From positions 1-64,000 of the forward strand of contig NW_026515454.1 of the NCBI RefSeq assembly GCF_014898815.1: 64,000 bases of DNA. Direction: 5' to 3'. The position numbers were made by a program, and so were the translations under genes. Numbering within the stretch: the first letter of the stretch is position 1; each line of letters starts with the position of its first letter. The notes below the pieces were generated by a model. It ran no database searches, was not told the origin of the DNA, and worked only from the letters and a program-made list of their open reading frames with translations. Shown piece by piece: positions 1-14,932 of the stretch. The stretch is from Panonychus citri. Taxonomy: Eukaryota; Arthropoda; Arachnida; Trombidiformes; Tetranychidae.

Positions 1-3000
1 CACGAAGATTATCTTGATAAACCAGAATTGGACCTCGGAGTGATTCAGTTGGATCAAGAACCGATTTAAATTTCATCCGTTGAAGATTTTCAAAAGCCTC
101 ACGTCGATGAGGTTCAACGTAAAGAAGTAAATTGTTAACCAGATCCATGATCATTGCAAATTGTTGGGAATTGGTGTAAATCTCAAGATCATGATGATTC
201 ATGGTAAATGAATCAACGGCAATCTCTTTATCCCAAGGTTCCAGATTAAGAAGATCATCTTCTTCCGGTAAGGGTGGGGCTTTATCGACAATATCGGAAG
301 GCACATCTTTGGAATAATTAACATAATAAAATTGACAGGAACATCTTGATATGATTCGTTGTAATTGAATGGGTGAAGAGGAAAGTATATCCGATCTACC
401 GACGACCGGAGAGACAACACCTCCAGCCGATTGGCCTGAACCAACAAGATCGGGAGGTTCATTTATATCGATGCAAGTTTTTTCCTCAATATTATCAACA
501 GTTAACCAATCGATCTCATCGTCATCAGATCGATGAGCGTCTACCGTTGCATAGTATTGCATTCCCTCAATCGAACCCACCAGTGAGGTTTTACTTAGAA
601 GAGTTCGATCTTTCCAAACGGGAGTGTAAAGTTTCTGGACTATCTGAGTTTTGGAAGCGGAAACAATCATGTAACCAAAAGTTTCGCATCCTCGTAACAT
701 GACCTGAGAATTGACTAATTCGATGAGCCAGTTTTTCTTGATCACATTCTCATCTGAACAGGCCGCTATTCCCCTCAATTTGGGCTCCTCTGAGACAAGA
801 GCACCTTCAACATCATCGGTAAAAACGCCTTCAGGGTTTGACTCAGAGTCGGCGATCAGTTTTTGCAACATCGAAGCGGCATAATTTTTATTCAACGTTG
901 ACGCTGGAGATGATGATTGAGGTTGATTAAGATATTTTCCTTTAACTGGTGATCCACCGCTATAGCCCGATTGTCCGTCAATACGAATACCTTTAAGTGC
1001 GTCGGTGGACAGGTTACGTTTTAATTGTTCAGCGTTCATGTAAAGATCAAACAACGATACGGCAATGTCACGATTCTGCTTGGTCCAGGCTCCTTTTAGA
1101 CCGTGAATAACCAAACCATGGGTTGGATCATTTGAATCGGGATCATTGAATTCAGTTGGATTAGTGGCCTCGGAGGAAGCTCGATTGTAGGACATCGTTT
1201 GGAAAGAAACGAAAAAATGTCTAACGGTTCCTCGAGATTCGTAATGATCTTCAATATCTTCCAAACTGGGGGTCATTTTAACGGAATCATTTTTACACAA
1301 CCAAATCTCGACATCACTGACCTCCGAGTTCATACAAGCAACATAAGACACAGGTCGAGGTCTAGAAGACAAGAGAAAGTAAATCAATTAAATTTTATCG
1401 AAATTAATCAATTAATTAGTTCAAATTACCTTCGACATAATCCATCAGCATAAGGGATAAAGGATATCTTATGAATCGCACTGTGACTTAATGAACCACC
1501 AAGAAATTCAAGTCCTAATTGTTTAGAGAGGGAAGACCAATAATAGACCTGAAATTGGAACAATTAATTAGTTTAAAAAAATGATACGGATATTGATCAA
1601 CAATTAAGACAATTTACCTTGAATTTTTTTAGATAAACAGTTAGTCTTATTTCCTTGAAGATTCGAGAGAAAGGCTTTTTTCGAGGTTTAACATTTCCGA
1701 ACAATTTACCTCTTCGGGTTAGACGAGCGATCCCACGGAATATTGTTTTCTGATTTTCTAACCATTTAAGTGTCGAACTGAACAATGTAATCGACGGCAT
1801 TTGTTTCTGACAAACTTTTAAATTTTCTATGCAAATTTGAACCTTTAAATTTTGTGATCTAAAGGCTCGATATGAGTCCCAATTTTGGTGGATTGAATAA
1901 TCGGGAACTTTGTCCGCTGCATGTGGAGTGACCGGATGATGATCGTAAGGGTTACCCAAGCATTCCCACATTAGGTCAACAGTAATACGAACATCGGGAA
2001 AGTTTAAAATTTTACGTTCATCGTATTTGGAAGCGGTGTGAACGAGTAAACCAAGAGTACCACAAACACCAATTTTACCAGTGACACAATCAATTTTGGG
2101 AGAGCCGAAAGCGATTTCAATTAACTCCGTTGAATTATAGGGATTAAGTGACCCGTGAAGGAAGAATGATAAATTTTTCGAGGTGACCCGAAGGGAACCA
2201 TGGAAAAGGAGTCGAAGGCGATCCCACCAAGGAAGTGAAGGACTAGGGTCAACGGAGGGTTTAATTATCGATTCAAAACAAATGCTTAATTGTTGTAAAA
2301 CGGGCTCCCAACAGGCACCATGAGTATAAGCGATATAATCAACATCAAAGTTAAGATCGTGATAAAATTTCAATGGTGACATTGAACGTTCAATGATGAG
2401 TGGAGGGAGACCTGGACCTAAATCTATGGGACACTCTCGACGAGAACGGAAACCGGCCTCTTTTTCAGCACCAAGAAGTAAACCGGAAACTTTTAAACCT
2501 TTAAGGTCCAATAAAGGTTTAGGGAAATCACGAAGACGTGAACAAAATGATCCAATCGATCCTTGAACATATCGACCCCAGAGAGTTACAAATTTAAGGT
2601 CAGTCGGAAAAGGTGATTCTCTGTCCAGTCTTTTGGTTATTATTTCAACCAGTTTATCGTAACCAGTTAAAGAGGAATCAGCGGCAATTTTTAGTTCCAA
2701 GTCTTCAACGGAAATAAGGAATAGATGAGCTCGTGGTGGACTAGTAAGGTAAAGTTTTCGATGTCGTTCAATGTAAACATTTTCCTGTTTCTTTGATAAA
2801 GCGGCAAACAGTTCGTTCAATTTGGCCTCAGTTAGAGACATATTTTTCTTTTTCGATTCGTCGATTTTTTCTCTCCACATTTGTATCCTTTTCTTACTCT
2901 CATGATATTCATCTTCCATTAGCTCATAATTATCACGTAATTTCACCTCGAATGGATCATCGCCCACCTCAACGGTAATCGTTTTAATCTTAATATGAAG

Positions 3001-6000
3001 ATCACATTTTACTACATCTCGAACGGGATTATTTGAGGAATGATATTTACGTAACCATTTCATGGTTCCAATGAATTTCTCATTGAAAATCTCGGCAAAA
3101 TTAAACTTATACGGGAACATTAGTTTAATTGATTCAATGGTAATCGAGAAGATATTATTTCTTGATAGATTAAGAGGTTTACCAGAATCAGTGAAATCTT
3201 TACGATTAATTATTGAACCACTTTCTGTATCAGGTAAACGGATAAATCGTAGTTGATCAAATTTACCAATTAAACGATTATCGACAATCAGTGATATTGA
3301 ACAGTCCGCTTTAAAGGTCATCCTATCACCAGAGGGAATGGTCAAGTTCATACAGGGAAATTCAAGGAAAACCGTTTGTCCAACATTGGAAACTAATGCA
3401 CCGATTTTAACATTATCACCTAATTTAATTGTGGTCGTTGTGATGAGATTCTTTTTAATTGCTGATTGCTGCTTGACACCAGTGGTTGCGCTGCTTCTGG
3501 ATGATCTAATTGTACTCCAAATGAAACGGATTGAACGATAAGCTCGAACCATGTTCATGTGAAAAGATACACTCCATAAAAGGTAAGCGTCATCGGAAAA
3601 GGTAAATGAACGTTCATGATTAGTATAATCAATGGTAAAGGTAAAATCAGATGAATATAATCGCCTCTGGTCAATTTCAACTGAGTTAATTGTATTAGAA
3701 TCAACTAATGGTGTCAATAAGTGAATCTCTGAATTTTTCAAGGCCATAACAATACGATTGGTGTCAATTTTAAGGTACGATGATTTAATGGTTAATTTCA
3801 ATTGCTCAGAGACAGCGATTAAACCATTCAATTTTAAATCAAAGGTTGATGATTTAAAAAGTGATAAATTATGTTGATTGTGATGAATTGATGTTACAGT
3901 TGATGATGATGAAGATGATGATGATGGTGGTTGTGGTTGTGGTTGTGGTTGAGGTTGACATGTAGATGATTTTTCATTTTCTCGATTTATATTTTCTTCA
4001 TCAGTTAATTGTGATGCTGATTGTGGTAATTTAGCTTCTTGTTTCTCGGTAAATAATTTAACAAGTACTGATTGAATACAATCAATGTCTAAAACAGGAT
4101 CTTCAATACTACAATTCATTATTGAATTTGATAGTAAAGTATGACTCAGCTGTTAAAAAAAAGAGGAAAACAATTAGTAAACAAAGTGATTAACTATTTA
4201 AATTGATTGTGAGTCGTAATTGAATCAAATTAAATTACCTTAAAGTGACAAGTTTGCCAGACTAGAATATCTTTAGTATGAGCATTAGATGATTCTGAAC
4301 ATGGAACTGGTAGATTGGTTTGTTCGGAACAATTAAGATTATCCAAACGAAATTCAAAGCTATCAAATAGAATAGAAATTAACAATTAACAATTAATATT
4401 AATAGAAAAAGAAAGAGAAATAATCAATGATAATTTAATGTTAATTTTATCGAAAATGTTAACTAACCTTAATTCTTGTCTAATTGGATCTGGATCAATG
4501 TTTGCAGTTAATTTACCATTTTGGATGGAACCAATTAAACATTTTGGATAACAATATAAACAATTAGAATATCGAATGGAAATATTTTTAAATTCAGTCT
4601 CGAATGATAATTTAATTCTTGGATTTTCATGTCGTAAAATTATCGAGAGTAAATCATCCTTGCTGGTTAACGATTTAATCGTTGAATTGGTCGATGATTG
4701 TGAAACTTTCGATGAGATTGATGATGTTGTTAAACGATTAATTAGATTTAACCAATAGTTAATTTCCATCTCATTGTAGGTTATATGAAGATTAATTATT
4801 TCTGAAGTATTGGTGATCTTGATACATTGATTGATGCAACTTTCTTCTTGAATCTTGCCTTGGAAAGATAATTTTGCCAATGAAGCAATATCATAATTAC
4901 TTTCATTTGAAAGTGAAGTTAGAGTTAAATTGTTAACAATTAGATCAATGTTAACATGATTGCAAGATTTTTTACCAATCCTGAATTCAGTTTCATCATT
5001 GATTAGAGTTAAAATTTGATTATTTTCATTGTTAATCAGTTGAAAATTTAACTTCTCACAAGTGAAAATGATATCATTGAAATTGTATAGAAAATTAAAT
5101 GATTTAAACAAATCAATTGGTGATGATGATGATGAAGGTGGGGTAATTGTTGGTGGTGTTGTTGATGATGATGATGAAGATAATGATGATAGCTCTTTGG
5201 ATATAATGTTAGATGAAATCAGGGTGGGTTTCGATGATGAAGCAGCAGTATCGTCGATTAAGTTAATTAAAGATTCGTGAACACTTAATTTAAGACCAGA
5301 TAAATGGATGTTTACACCAATTTTATCTTCATTAAAATTCAGTTGAATTTCAAAATCAAGGCTAAAATCAGCTAAAAGGTTTGATTCATCCGTTTGGTGA
5401 TGATGTAAAGTAGGTGGTGGGTGATTGTCATCATCAGCATCTCCATCAATACCAATGGATTTGTAAACATTTCCCTTAACTTTGTGAGCAGAAAATTTCA
5501 ACACTAGTGATGATCCCTTATTGTAATAGTAAATATTTAAACCTTCAAGGCTAAGGTTGAGCAGGCAATTCTGAACGGGTTCATTTTTACTGGTGGTGAT
5601 GAGCGATTGTTGTTGTTGTTGTTGATGATGATGATGTGGGACTACAGTTTGATTAAGATCAATATTGGTTACATTGATTGAGAGGAATCTCAAATAGCGT
5701 AACCATTTAAGTTGCTTGGTGAAACTTGTTGTTCCATCAACATTTCCAAAAATATGATTAGTATTGTTGACGATTATCGATTCTGTTGATGATTTAAACA
5801 TTTCCTTTGATCGGGTTGAAGAAAATAATCTTAAATTTCCACCTTCAATTCTGCAACCACTGAAATTAATTCCAATTAGAGATTGATTGTTTGAATTAAT
5901 CAAATGAACCGATAACCATATAAAGTCTATCTCCTGAAAAAATTTACCGTGAGAAGATAATTAAACATTAATTGTGTATTAGTATAAAGAAATAAACAAT

Positions 6001-6319
6001 GACAATTAATGAGGAGAAAATTTTGATTAGCTTACAATTTTACATCCATCGGATAATAATAAGGTGAGACCATTAAGTTGGAAAAATCTGATTCCATTGA
6101 TTCTCAAAATTGAACCATATTTAGTTTTAAGTAGCCAAGATAAAACGAAAAGGAATAACCTGAAAATGAGAAGAGGAAACAATTAAATTGATTAGAATCA
6201 GGTATCATCAGAATAGAATTAAATACAAACCAAATACTAATCCATGATAAGATTGGAATTAGACAAAGTAGAACCAATGAATTGTTGTATAAATAGTAAT
6301 CAATTAAACTGTACATCAT
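1..6319 (-). CDS. hobbit: hobbit / BLTP2 (KIAA0100-like) lipid-transfer protein, N-terminal part
   Basis: Partial; the 3' part lies beyond the left edge. Exons on the minus strand by GT-AG junctions with continuous frame: 6319-6231, 6159-6036, 5933-4468, 4359-4239, 4149-1618, 1548-1430, 1361-1 (5812 nt, about 1937 codons). The first ATG pair begins at 6319 and is followed at once by a hydrophobic segment (residues ~14-43), the membrane anchor typical of bridge-like lipid-transfer proteins. Recognisable family blocks are LPWWDRLRLLFHGSL, HASKYDER-like and YRAFRSQNLK stretches in exon 5, and GAWTKQNRD, LKRNLST, SIEGMQYYATV and TNSQQFAMIMDLVNNLLLYV in exon 7. The family is known to form a hydrophobic groove that moves lipids at ER-plasma membrane contacts; the Drosophila gene affects regulated secretion. 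Pro/Gln and poly-Ser runs near the start of exon 5 are low complexity. No break is seen, so the gene looks intact as far as the window goes. Confidence 0.92.
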
Positions 6320-6731
6320 GATTGAAGATGAAGATGAATGAGAAATGAATATTATTATTGTTATTGTTATTCCCAAAGATCCAAATGTTTGTGTTAGAAA
6401 AGATGGCGAGGTGATTTAATTAGAGAAATGGATGAATGAGAAACACAAACAGAAATTATAAACACTTTTGAATTTGAAACAATTAAGAAAATTAATGAAT
6501 CATTTTTTTTAGAGAGAAAAAAAAACAAATTCAAATGGATGATCACTTAGAGAAAATGTTAGAGATCAATGTGGACGTTTATTCATTTGAAGTGAGACAA
6601 TTAAAGGGAAACAATTAGAGAATTATTTTTATCAACTAATCATGTTAATCAGCTTTTAAAATAGGAGAAATCTCTTAATCAACAATTTAATCAAAGAGAT
6701 TAACAGAAAAACAAATCAACAAAACAAAAAA
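6320..6731. other. hobbit 5' flank, single-copy
   Basis: About 410 bp of AT-rich sequence upstream of the hobbit start codons. An in-frame extension upstream of 6319 has no ATG before a TTG near 6376, so the ATG pair is the better start. No clear TATA box was recognised. The single-copy host sequence ends at 6731, where the large direct repeat begins. Confidence 0.5.
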
Positions 6732-6732
6732 A

Positions 6733-9700
6733 TCAAAAGAAATGAAAAACAAAAATGTAAACAAAACAGTCAATTGATTTATTGAAACTCCACCTGGTGA
6801 ATGGTTGAGACACGACAAACCACCGAGGTGCCGCCATGGGCACTCAACTAATTGTTTAGTTACAAAAATAGTTTTCAAGTTAACCAATTGATTAAAACGA
6901 TTGCACCTTTGTAATTTGTAATTAGTATTAATTGCGAGTCCTCATTTGGAGAGTGAAAAAAGTTTTCAATTCAAATCTCAAGATGACCAAGTCCATTTTT
7001 TTGTACTCGAGCTTCAAAAGGAAACCAAATTGTGACCACAGTCATCAACGATTTTCAACTTAAATGAGAAAGAGATGAACAATCCTGGTAATCGGTTTGT
7101 AAAACAATTAATCAACTTAATCTATTAATTGTTTAATTAATAAAAGTCGAAGAGCTGAAATAAAAAATCCGATTGAACATCTTCATCTAGAAAAGTTACA
7201 AAAGAATCCACCAGATGGCGCATCAAAACGTTAATTGTTCGAAAAATTAACAAAGTTTCATTTTCGCAATTGGAACTTTTTAATTGTGATTTTAAAAGAG
7301 AATCTCAAATTCTATTTAATGTAGTGGAACATCAATAAATCGTAGATTAGCCCCTCTTTCAGAATTCTCAACAACTTCCTCTATTCATGAGTATTTAAGA
7401 GGCTTCGATTGAAAATCCTTCGATAAACCGGAAATAAGATCACAGAGAAAAAGATAATAATAATTAACGAATTAATTGTTTTCATATAATAATACAATGT
7501 AATGTTATGATGTAAAGATGAACACAACCATCAATTCACTAAATCAGTGATCCCATTGATTTGATTTGCTTTTTTTTACAATAAAATTGATTTAAATTGT
7601 TGATAAATTCAAATTCATTCATTTTCTTCAATCAAAATTTTTGTTAACATTTAACTGGATCAATAAATTATTAATAATTGTCCAATAGTTTACGATTACA
7701 ATTGATTAGATTTTACAATCCATTTGGATACGAAAACATTTCTAATTGATTAACATTTGTTTTGCTTTTTTTTGCCTCATTCAACTTTAATCAAGTTCAT
7801 TCATGTTAATTGTGAATTTGTTGTTTGCTTTTATTTGTAATTGATTGTTGGTTAATCAAGTGAATTTAATTGTTAATTGTGTTGGTGTATTTCATTTTAT
7901 GTGAGTCAATTAGTGAGTGAGTGAGAGAGTTAATTGTTAATTAAGGTTCTGGAAGGAAATGGTCACAACCATAAATTTCAATGTTAATTCTTAATCATTA
8001 CAACCATTTAACTAACTAATTGTAATTAATTGTTTTCATATTTATAAGCATTATAATTATTGCAATGGTTACGGTTAAATTAACTAGAGTGTTTTTTTTG
8101 TTGATTAACTTAATTACAATTGAAATGTATCATTGGTTTAAGATTTTGATGACTTTAAGCTCAATTGAGTTACTGGTTTAGTCTAAGATAAATTAAATCA
8201 ACAATTAACACCAAAATAATCACTGAATCAAATCAAGAAATTGAAATTAAAACAAAAATCCTAATTTGAGGTATTGTTGGTTAACTCAATGGTGGTAATT
8301 AAATTAGATTGGATTAATGAAATAAGAAGGGATTTGAGGATAAACAATTAAAAAGATTTCCAATTTGATTTGTTGATCAGTTGATTAGGTAAAAGTTAAT
8401 TGTTGAGTTAATTATTATGTATATATTTATAAGCGACGATAACACAACCTTTGTTTTTGTTTTTCCAGTTAAATTGAACATGATTAACAAATTAATTGTT
8501 AATTTGTATTGACAACGATGATGAAGATGTTGATAAATGGACAGGGAAGGCGAAACGTTCAATTTATCATAATATTATCAGAATGATGATTAAGAGACGA
8601 TGAGAATATAATTAAAGTTAATTGTTGACGAAGAAGAAAAAATGAAAAAAAAGATCACGATATTATCCTTTCTATGAGTTTATCCTTAGAATCTGATATT
8701 GGTGAAGTTTCCTTAATATCCTTGCGATGATGATGATGATGATGAGAGATGATAATGATTAGGATGATGAAGATGCGACACAACCTTTGGTTTCGTTATT
8801 ATTATTACTATTTATAAGAGAGAGAGAGAGTGAGAGTGAGAGAGATATATAATTGTGCTCCCGTGGATATTGATGATTCTTTAATATTAATAATTTATCC
8901 TTTGGTCTTCAGGTGATTCCTTGAGTTGATATTATCCATCCAGGGGATGAAAAGATGAGGATAATCAGAGATGATCAAGATAATCCTATGGTTCCAATTA
9001 TATTAATGTAATAATGGTACACCTTGTGTACCATATATATAACAAGGTAAATGATATTAATATACGATATCAGGTTAATTTTGTTTCCATAATCAAGTAA
9101 TTGCATTTTTTTTCAGTTCAATTATCGTTACCAATGGACCAGAATTTATCATTTCCATGATGAGATTTTCAATCGATATGTTGATTATATATTGGTAATT
9201 GTGATAATATTAAGAGCGGTGGTGATGATTTGATTAATTCATTGGTAACAATTCTGTTATTTGACAATTAAATTGTGGAAATAATTTCAATTCTCTCTCG
9301 ATGATGATGATCTTCGTTAAATCCTGTTAATTGTTATGATTATTATTATGCTAGGCACTAAAATGAGAGTTAATTGTGATTATTAATTTTGTTTTCCTCC
9401 ATTTTTCATGTATTGATTTGCTATCAAATGGTCATCTTTGATTTAGATGTTCATCTCATTGAGTTTTAATTAATCAGCTTGATGATTATCTCATTGGGAA
9501 CCAAATTAGTATAATTGTTACCATTGAAGTGACAAGGCTCCAAATTGTTGATTCCAATTGATTTGATTTATTGATACAAGTTGAGTTATGACGGTTTTCT
9601 GAATATACAATTAATTAATCAAGTAAAAAAAAAGAGAGATAAACAATTAGTTTGGTAAACAATTAAATAAACTAATCATGATAAACTTTAATATTATCAC

Positions 9701-12096
9701 AACTATTATAATATTGGATTGAATTTAAACTTAAATTGAAATGAATGTTAATTTAAGTAAACACTGAATCAAATGTTTACACAATCAATTGACTTGATTA
9801 AGTTAAATTATTATGGTTAAATGTTGATGAGAAACTAAGGAGAAACAATTTAAATTACAATTTCAATTGGTTAAGTTGATTGATTGTTCCAATACATTAA
9901 ATCATCAACGATAAACAAAAGTGAGGAAAGTTTTTCCAATAAAAATGTTTACACAATTAAAAACAATTGTTTGCAAATGGTAACGATTAATATGATAACA
10001 TGATTAATCCTTGACAATTAAAACTATCAGTTAATTCAAATTGATTGTGACTTGATAAGTATTCAAACAATTAAAAGGATAATAATTTTACCAGAAAAAT
10101 GTTGATATAAAAAAGTTTGTCATCTAAATCAATCAAATTGAATGAAGATGAAAATATAATGATGAGGATGAGGATGAGGATGAGGATGAGGATGGAGATA
10201 AGGATGAGGATGGAGATAAGGATGAGGATGGAGATGATGTAATGTCAATAATTTGGAGAAAAAAGTTTTAACAAGAAATTGTGATTAACTGTCAACAGAA
10301 TTAAAGAAATAAAAAAGATTTGGTAAAGTGTTTAACATCAATCACATGGAAACCTTGACAATTAGAAAAGAAATACCAACAAATTGACAACAATTAAATT
10401 GACAAACGACAATTAAACTGAACTGGATTGAGAAACAAACCAAGTCTATAATAATAATAAGACGATAAAAGCAAATAATCACAATTATAATTGCAAATTG
10501 TGAATGAAAAGATTTGCTGATGATTGAAAATCCGAAGAAAACAAAATAAGATAAACAAAAGCGAGTTTGAAATAAACCAAAGAGATTGTGATGATAATCA
10601 TGATGCTAATTATCATGATTATATTCCGATTGATTGAAATCTGAGTTGAAATAAAGAGATTGTGAGAAACAAAATCGCTGACTAATCAAATAGATGAATT
10701 TGGTTCATGATAATTTATTTAAACTTCAATCTTGTTGTGTATTCAAAAAGTTCAGGTAAAGTGAAGATGATAATCGTAAATGTTGATAATATGAATATGA
10801 ATTGAATAACTTTGAATATCGTAACTGATTTAATACAATCAACATTCAACAACATTTTACATGTACATCGATTCAATTTCAAGGATGAGGAGCAAGATGA
10901 TTACTCAGGATATAATTATTTCTCCATCCTCATCATCATCATCTTCAAATCTCACCATAAATCTCATCGCTCCTCTTGAAAATACCTGGAGCACACGAAA
11001 ATAAGTTATTATTTTTATCATCATCATTAAAATTGATTTATAATTTAAACATAAATATATTATCATGAATGAATAAATTGTAAGGTGAACAAGGAGGAAA
11101 AAATCAGATTCTTGATGATTGTTGAAATTTTGCTCTTCATGTAGTTTCATTTGCCTTTCATGTTTACCTATGGAAGAAAAAAAAACTTTCTCTTCCTCTT
11201 TCTCTCTCTCTCACTCCAATGATATTAGAACTTTTTTTTTCATCTTCTTTCTACTTCTCGAATTGAATTTATCGATTATTTCATTTCTCTCTTTCTTTCT
11301 CTCTTTCTTTCTCAAGATAATTCTGGGATTCTCGATTTACTTTTTGGTTACCTTGTTAAACCAAATTTGAAACAAATTGTTTAATTTCAACTCGAATCAA
11401 ATCAACATTTGATCATCATCACAATTTATTATCAATTGTTGATGGATTTGTGTTAGTAGTACAAAATGATTGACATAATAAATTGTCAGATTTACTTGAT
11501 TAGAAACAATTTATCACTAAATCGTAATTTAATTCTGATAACTGACAAAATGAACAGACACAAAACTATTATATATAAACACAGATTATTGGATTAAATT
11601 GTATATTCAATTATATTCACAATTTTCCAAATCATCAATTCAGTTTCTACGATTATCATTATTATTTTTCATTGGTGAATAATTGACAATCGTAATAATT
11701 GTAATCAATCTTGAAAAGCTTTCAAATGGTGAATGATGATCAACAATAACAATTGGATAACATCAACATCATCAAAATAACGGTTCTAATAATAAGTATT
11801 AAGACACTTTAATATGTTATTATTGCAGAGGTGAAAATAAAGTTACAATTATAAATGATGCTGATCTCATATTATTTTGCTCATCTTCCACTTCCTCTCC
11901 TCCTCTTTCACCCACTCCCACTCTCATCCTCATCCTAATCCTCATCTCAAGGGTGAAAACACCAAAGAATCTGAAAGTCTGTGTAGATATAATTTATATC
12001 TAAATAATACATATATCTTTTTTTTTGCTCTTCTTTTTCATCTTCTTCAACTTGTCTATTCATCTTCTTGTGTGACATTCATCCAGATCAGATGTA

Positions 12097-12129
<33 letters not shown>

Positions 12130-14924
12130 AAGTAAGAAGATGAGTGGAAGGAGGATGATAAATAAGATAAATAAGGTAAGATGGTGAAGATAAGGACCTG
12201 AGGTAAAATCGATCGCAGGTCGAATGACGATGATGATTTTTTCCATTCTCTATTTGGATTCTTTCTTCTGGGATTCGTAGCACGAATAAGAGATGATGAT
12301 AAAAATGATGATGAAGATAAAGAACAAAAGGAGAAAGAGAGAAAGAAAGAGAGAGAGAGAGAGAGACTGATGATCATCTTCTGAATCGTTTGTAGTTTCA
12401 TCTTTACAGTTATTTTTTTCTGATTCTTGAGGTTTTTTTTTCTTATTGTATTTTCGGTTATGTGATATAACAAGAAAAATAAAGTTCAATAAGTAGTATC
12501 ATCTTTATCATCATGATCATGATTGGTTCATGAAGATGAACATGAACCAATTCTTAAGTAACTGATTCATAAGATTATCTAAAATAATATTTTATTTATT
12601 GTTACATCAAATATATTATATTCTGGTGATATACTTTGCAATCCTCAGTTTACCCTCATTGGTTATCTCTCTATTTCTGTAAATTTTCATGAGAATTTCA
12701 ATTTTTCATGATTGACGATTAGAGTCTAATGATAATGTTCAATAATCTGAAATTCATTCAGTTCAAATCTCAATTCAAGATTCAGAGGTAAATATAAATT
12801 GAATTCATGGATGAAAATAATCATCATCATCATTCAGCATCAGATCAATATAATAACTTATCATCATTTTTCATCTTTATCATAATCGTTATCATGACAA
12901 TCAATATGCCCTCAGGCAAATTATAATTGTCTACTTTTGGATGATTATTTAAATTTAGTTTGTCATCCAATTTGATTAACATTATTGATTGGAAACATTT
13001 TCTTTAGCATGTTAATGATTTTTTTTTTCAAAAAAAAAGTTACTTTCAACAAAGACAATTAACTAAATCATTGTGATCATTGATTGATGATTTAAATTGT
13101 AGTTTGGTTGAATGTTACAGAAAACAAATTATCCTCAATGATTAATGATCTTGATAAACTTGAAAATGTAATTCAATTTGATTTGTTAATTGTAAACATT
13201 TATGTCTGATTATTATTTATGATTGGCAAAAATTACAAATTGATAAATTGATTAACTTAATGATGATGGAAACAGGAAAATCAATACAATTGATACAATT
13301 TACCAATAATCAATAATCATGATTGAATTAACATATCGACAAATTTATTGATTACTTATCAATCTTTGTCAATTATAATCAACCAATGATATTATTAACA
13401 ATGAAAATTAATTACGTTGATTAGTAAATTGTAACAATAATTGTGTGAGGATTAAAATTATTGATGCAACATTCAATTGTTGTAATTAGATATTAATGAA
13501 AATATTATTGATCATTGAAACTTAACTAATCCGATATGAAAAGATTAATTTAACAATTGAAAATAAAGTAATCTGATTATGATAATTAAGGGAAAGGAAA
13601 ATGATGAAAAAACAATCAGCCAAAATCCTTAATTGTTAAGTGAAACTCACGTTTGATTTAATCACAAGGATGAAAGAGAGAGAGAGAAAAAAAATGAACG
13701 AGAGGTTAATTAAGTTTCTATTGCTAATTGTTAATTATGGAAAATGATACTTAACAAAATATTAGAATCTAATCCAGAAATTAATTAGATTGTTATATTA
13801 GCAATTTGATAGTAAATTGGGAAACTGTTAATTGTAACAATTTGTTGATTGGATAGGTTGTTAAATGTATTCCAAGGGATTGAGATTCTTGGAGTGAAAA
13901 CTTATCCAATCTAAATTGTTTTTATTGTCAGTTAATGATGATGAGGATGAGGATGAGGATGAGGATGATGATGAGGATGATGAGGATGATGATAAGGGTC
14001 TAAAAAAGGGATTGGGATAACTGGACATTTTGAAAAACTGACCAGAACTTTGAGATTGACCATTTTATAGGGTGAATCTCATGAGGCAATGAAAGTGTCA
14101 TTAGTTTTGACCAGACGATGGAGATAAAGATGAGAATTGTTCAGATTCATGATCAACATTGAGATTGTCATTTTATTCTGGAAGGATGAACAAGATGAAG
14201 ATAAAAATAATCATCCGCATCATTATCATCAAAGTGTGAACTTGTAATAGAGATGCTTAAGTTTTAATCAGATAAGTTTAGTTGCAATATCGGGATAAAG
14301 TTTCTTGCAAAGATAACAATTCAGTTCAGAATACAGATTCATTTACATGATGATAATCACCAAGATCACAATCATTTTAATGCAACATTATATTTGAACA
14401 AACGATTGGCTAATATATTTGCTTATTAAATGTTGACCATTACCAATTGTTTATGACAATTTACTACTATTAGTATCTATTGTTATTGCGGTTCTATCAT
14501 TATTTTTAATTGTCCAATTGTCCAATTAATTATTAATAGTTGAGAAAATAATTCATTCAACTTAAACACAATCAATTGTATATCAAAATTAATGTTCATT
14601 TAAAATTAACTAATGATAAGTTTTTGACTGGCATCAATTTAAATGAACATGAATTAAATGTTTCGCGTTTGATTAATAATTCATAAATTGTAATTACTTT
14701 TTATTAAGAAGTTAATTGTTATAATTAACTTTTTTTTTCTTCTTTCCCTCACCTCTAGATTGTAGTGAAAAATCAATAACACAATTAAGTGAGAAAATTA
14801 ATCAATGAAGTGAAACAAAGAGTAATCAACTTTTTGTCTTTTTCCAAAAGAAATTGTAATTGCAATTGTGTTTGCCTTTGATTAGAAAATGAATCAAGTT
14901 TATCGTTACAATTAAATCTAATTG
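6733..14924. other. noncoding, simple-repeat-rich stretch left of acetylcholinesterase (copy 1)
   Basis: About 8.2 kb without a gene I can support. It is AT-rich and carries microsatellites: GAT/ATG trinucleotide runs (8707-8730, 12097-12130), GAGGAT hexamer runs (10160-10235, 13933-13995) and GA/CT runs (8818-8845, 12345-12367, 13674-13686). ORFs here are low-complexity translations of these runs. The 3' UTR and a possible last exon of the minus-strand acetylcholinesterase gene should lie in this stretch but could not be placed. Confidence 0.7.
7208..7221 (+). promoter_or_regulatory. candidate CTCF-type insulator motif (copy 1)
   Basis: CCACCAGATGGCGC fits the CTCF core consensus CCASYAGRKGGC at every position. 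It lies between the hobbit 5' end and the acetylcholinesterase gene and is repeated at 47113-47126. A single motif match is weak evidence and binding has not been shown. Confidence 0.3.
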
Positions 14925-14932
14925 TTACTCAC

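Noticed and set aside
6687..6887. Minus-strand 66-aa ORF, seen again with a different end at 46523-46795
   Set aside because: The two versions differ only because the R junction runs through the ORF; no conserved pattern, and it starts at the edge of a simple AT-rich region.
12056..12489. Overlapping minus-strand ORFs with poly-Ser/His or hydrophobic runs (also at 51958-52391), one looking like a possible GPI tail for acetylcholinesterase
   Set aside because: The runs come from GAT and CT microsatellites; no convincing acceptor and no family signal support a real tail exon.
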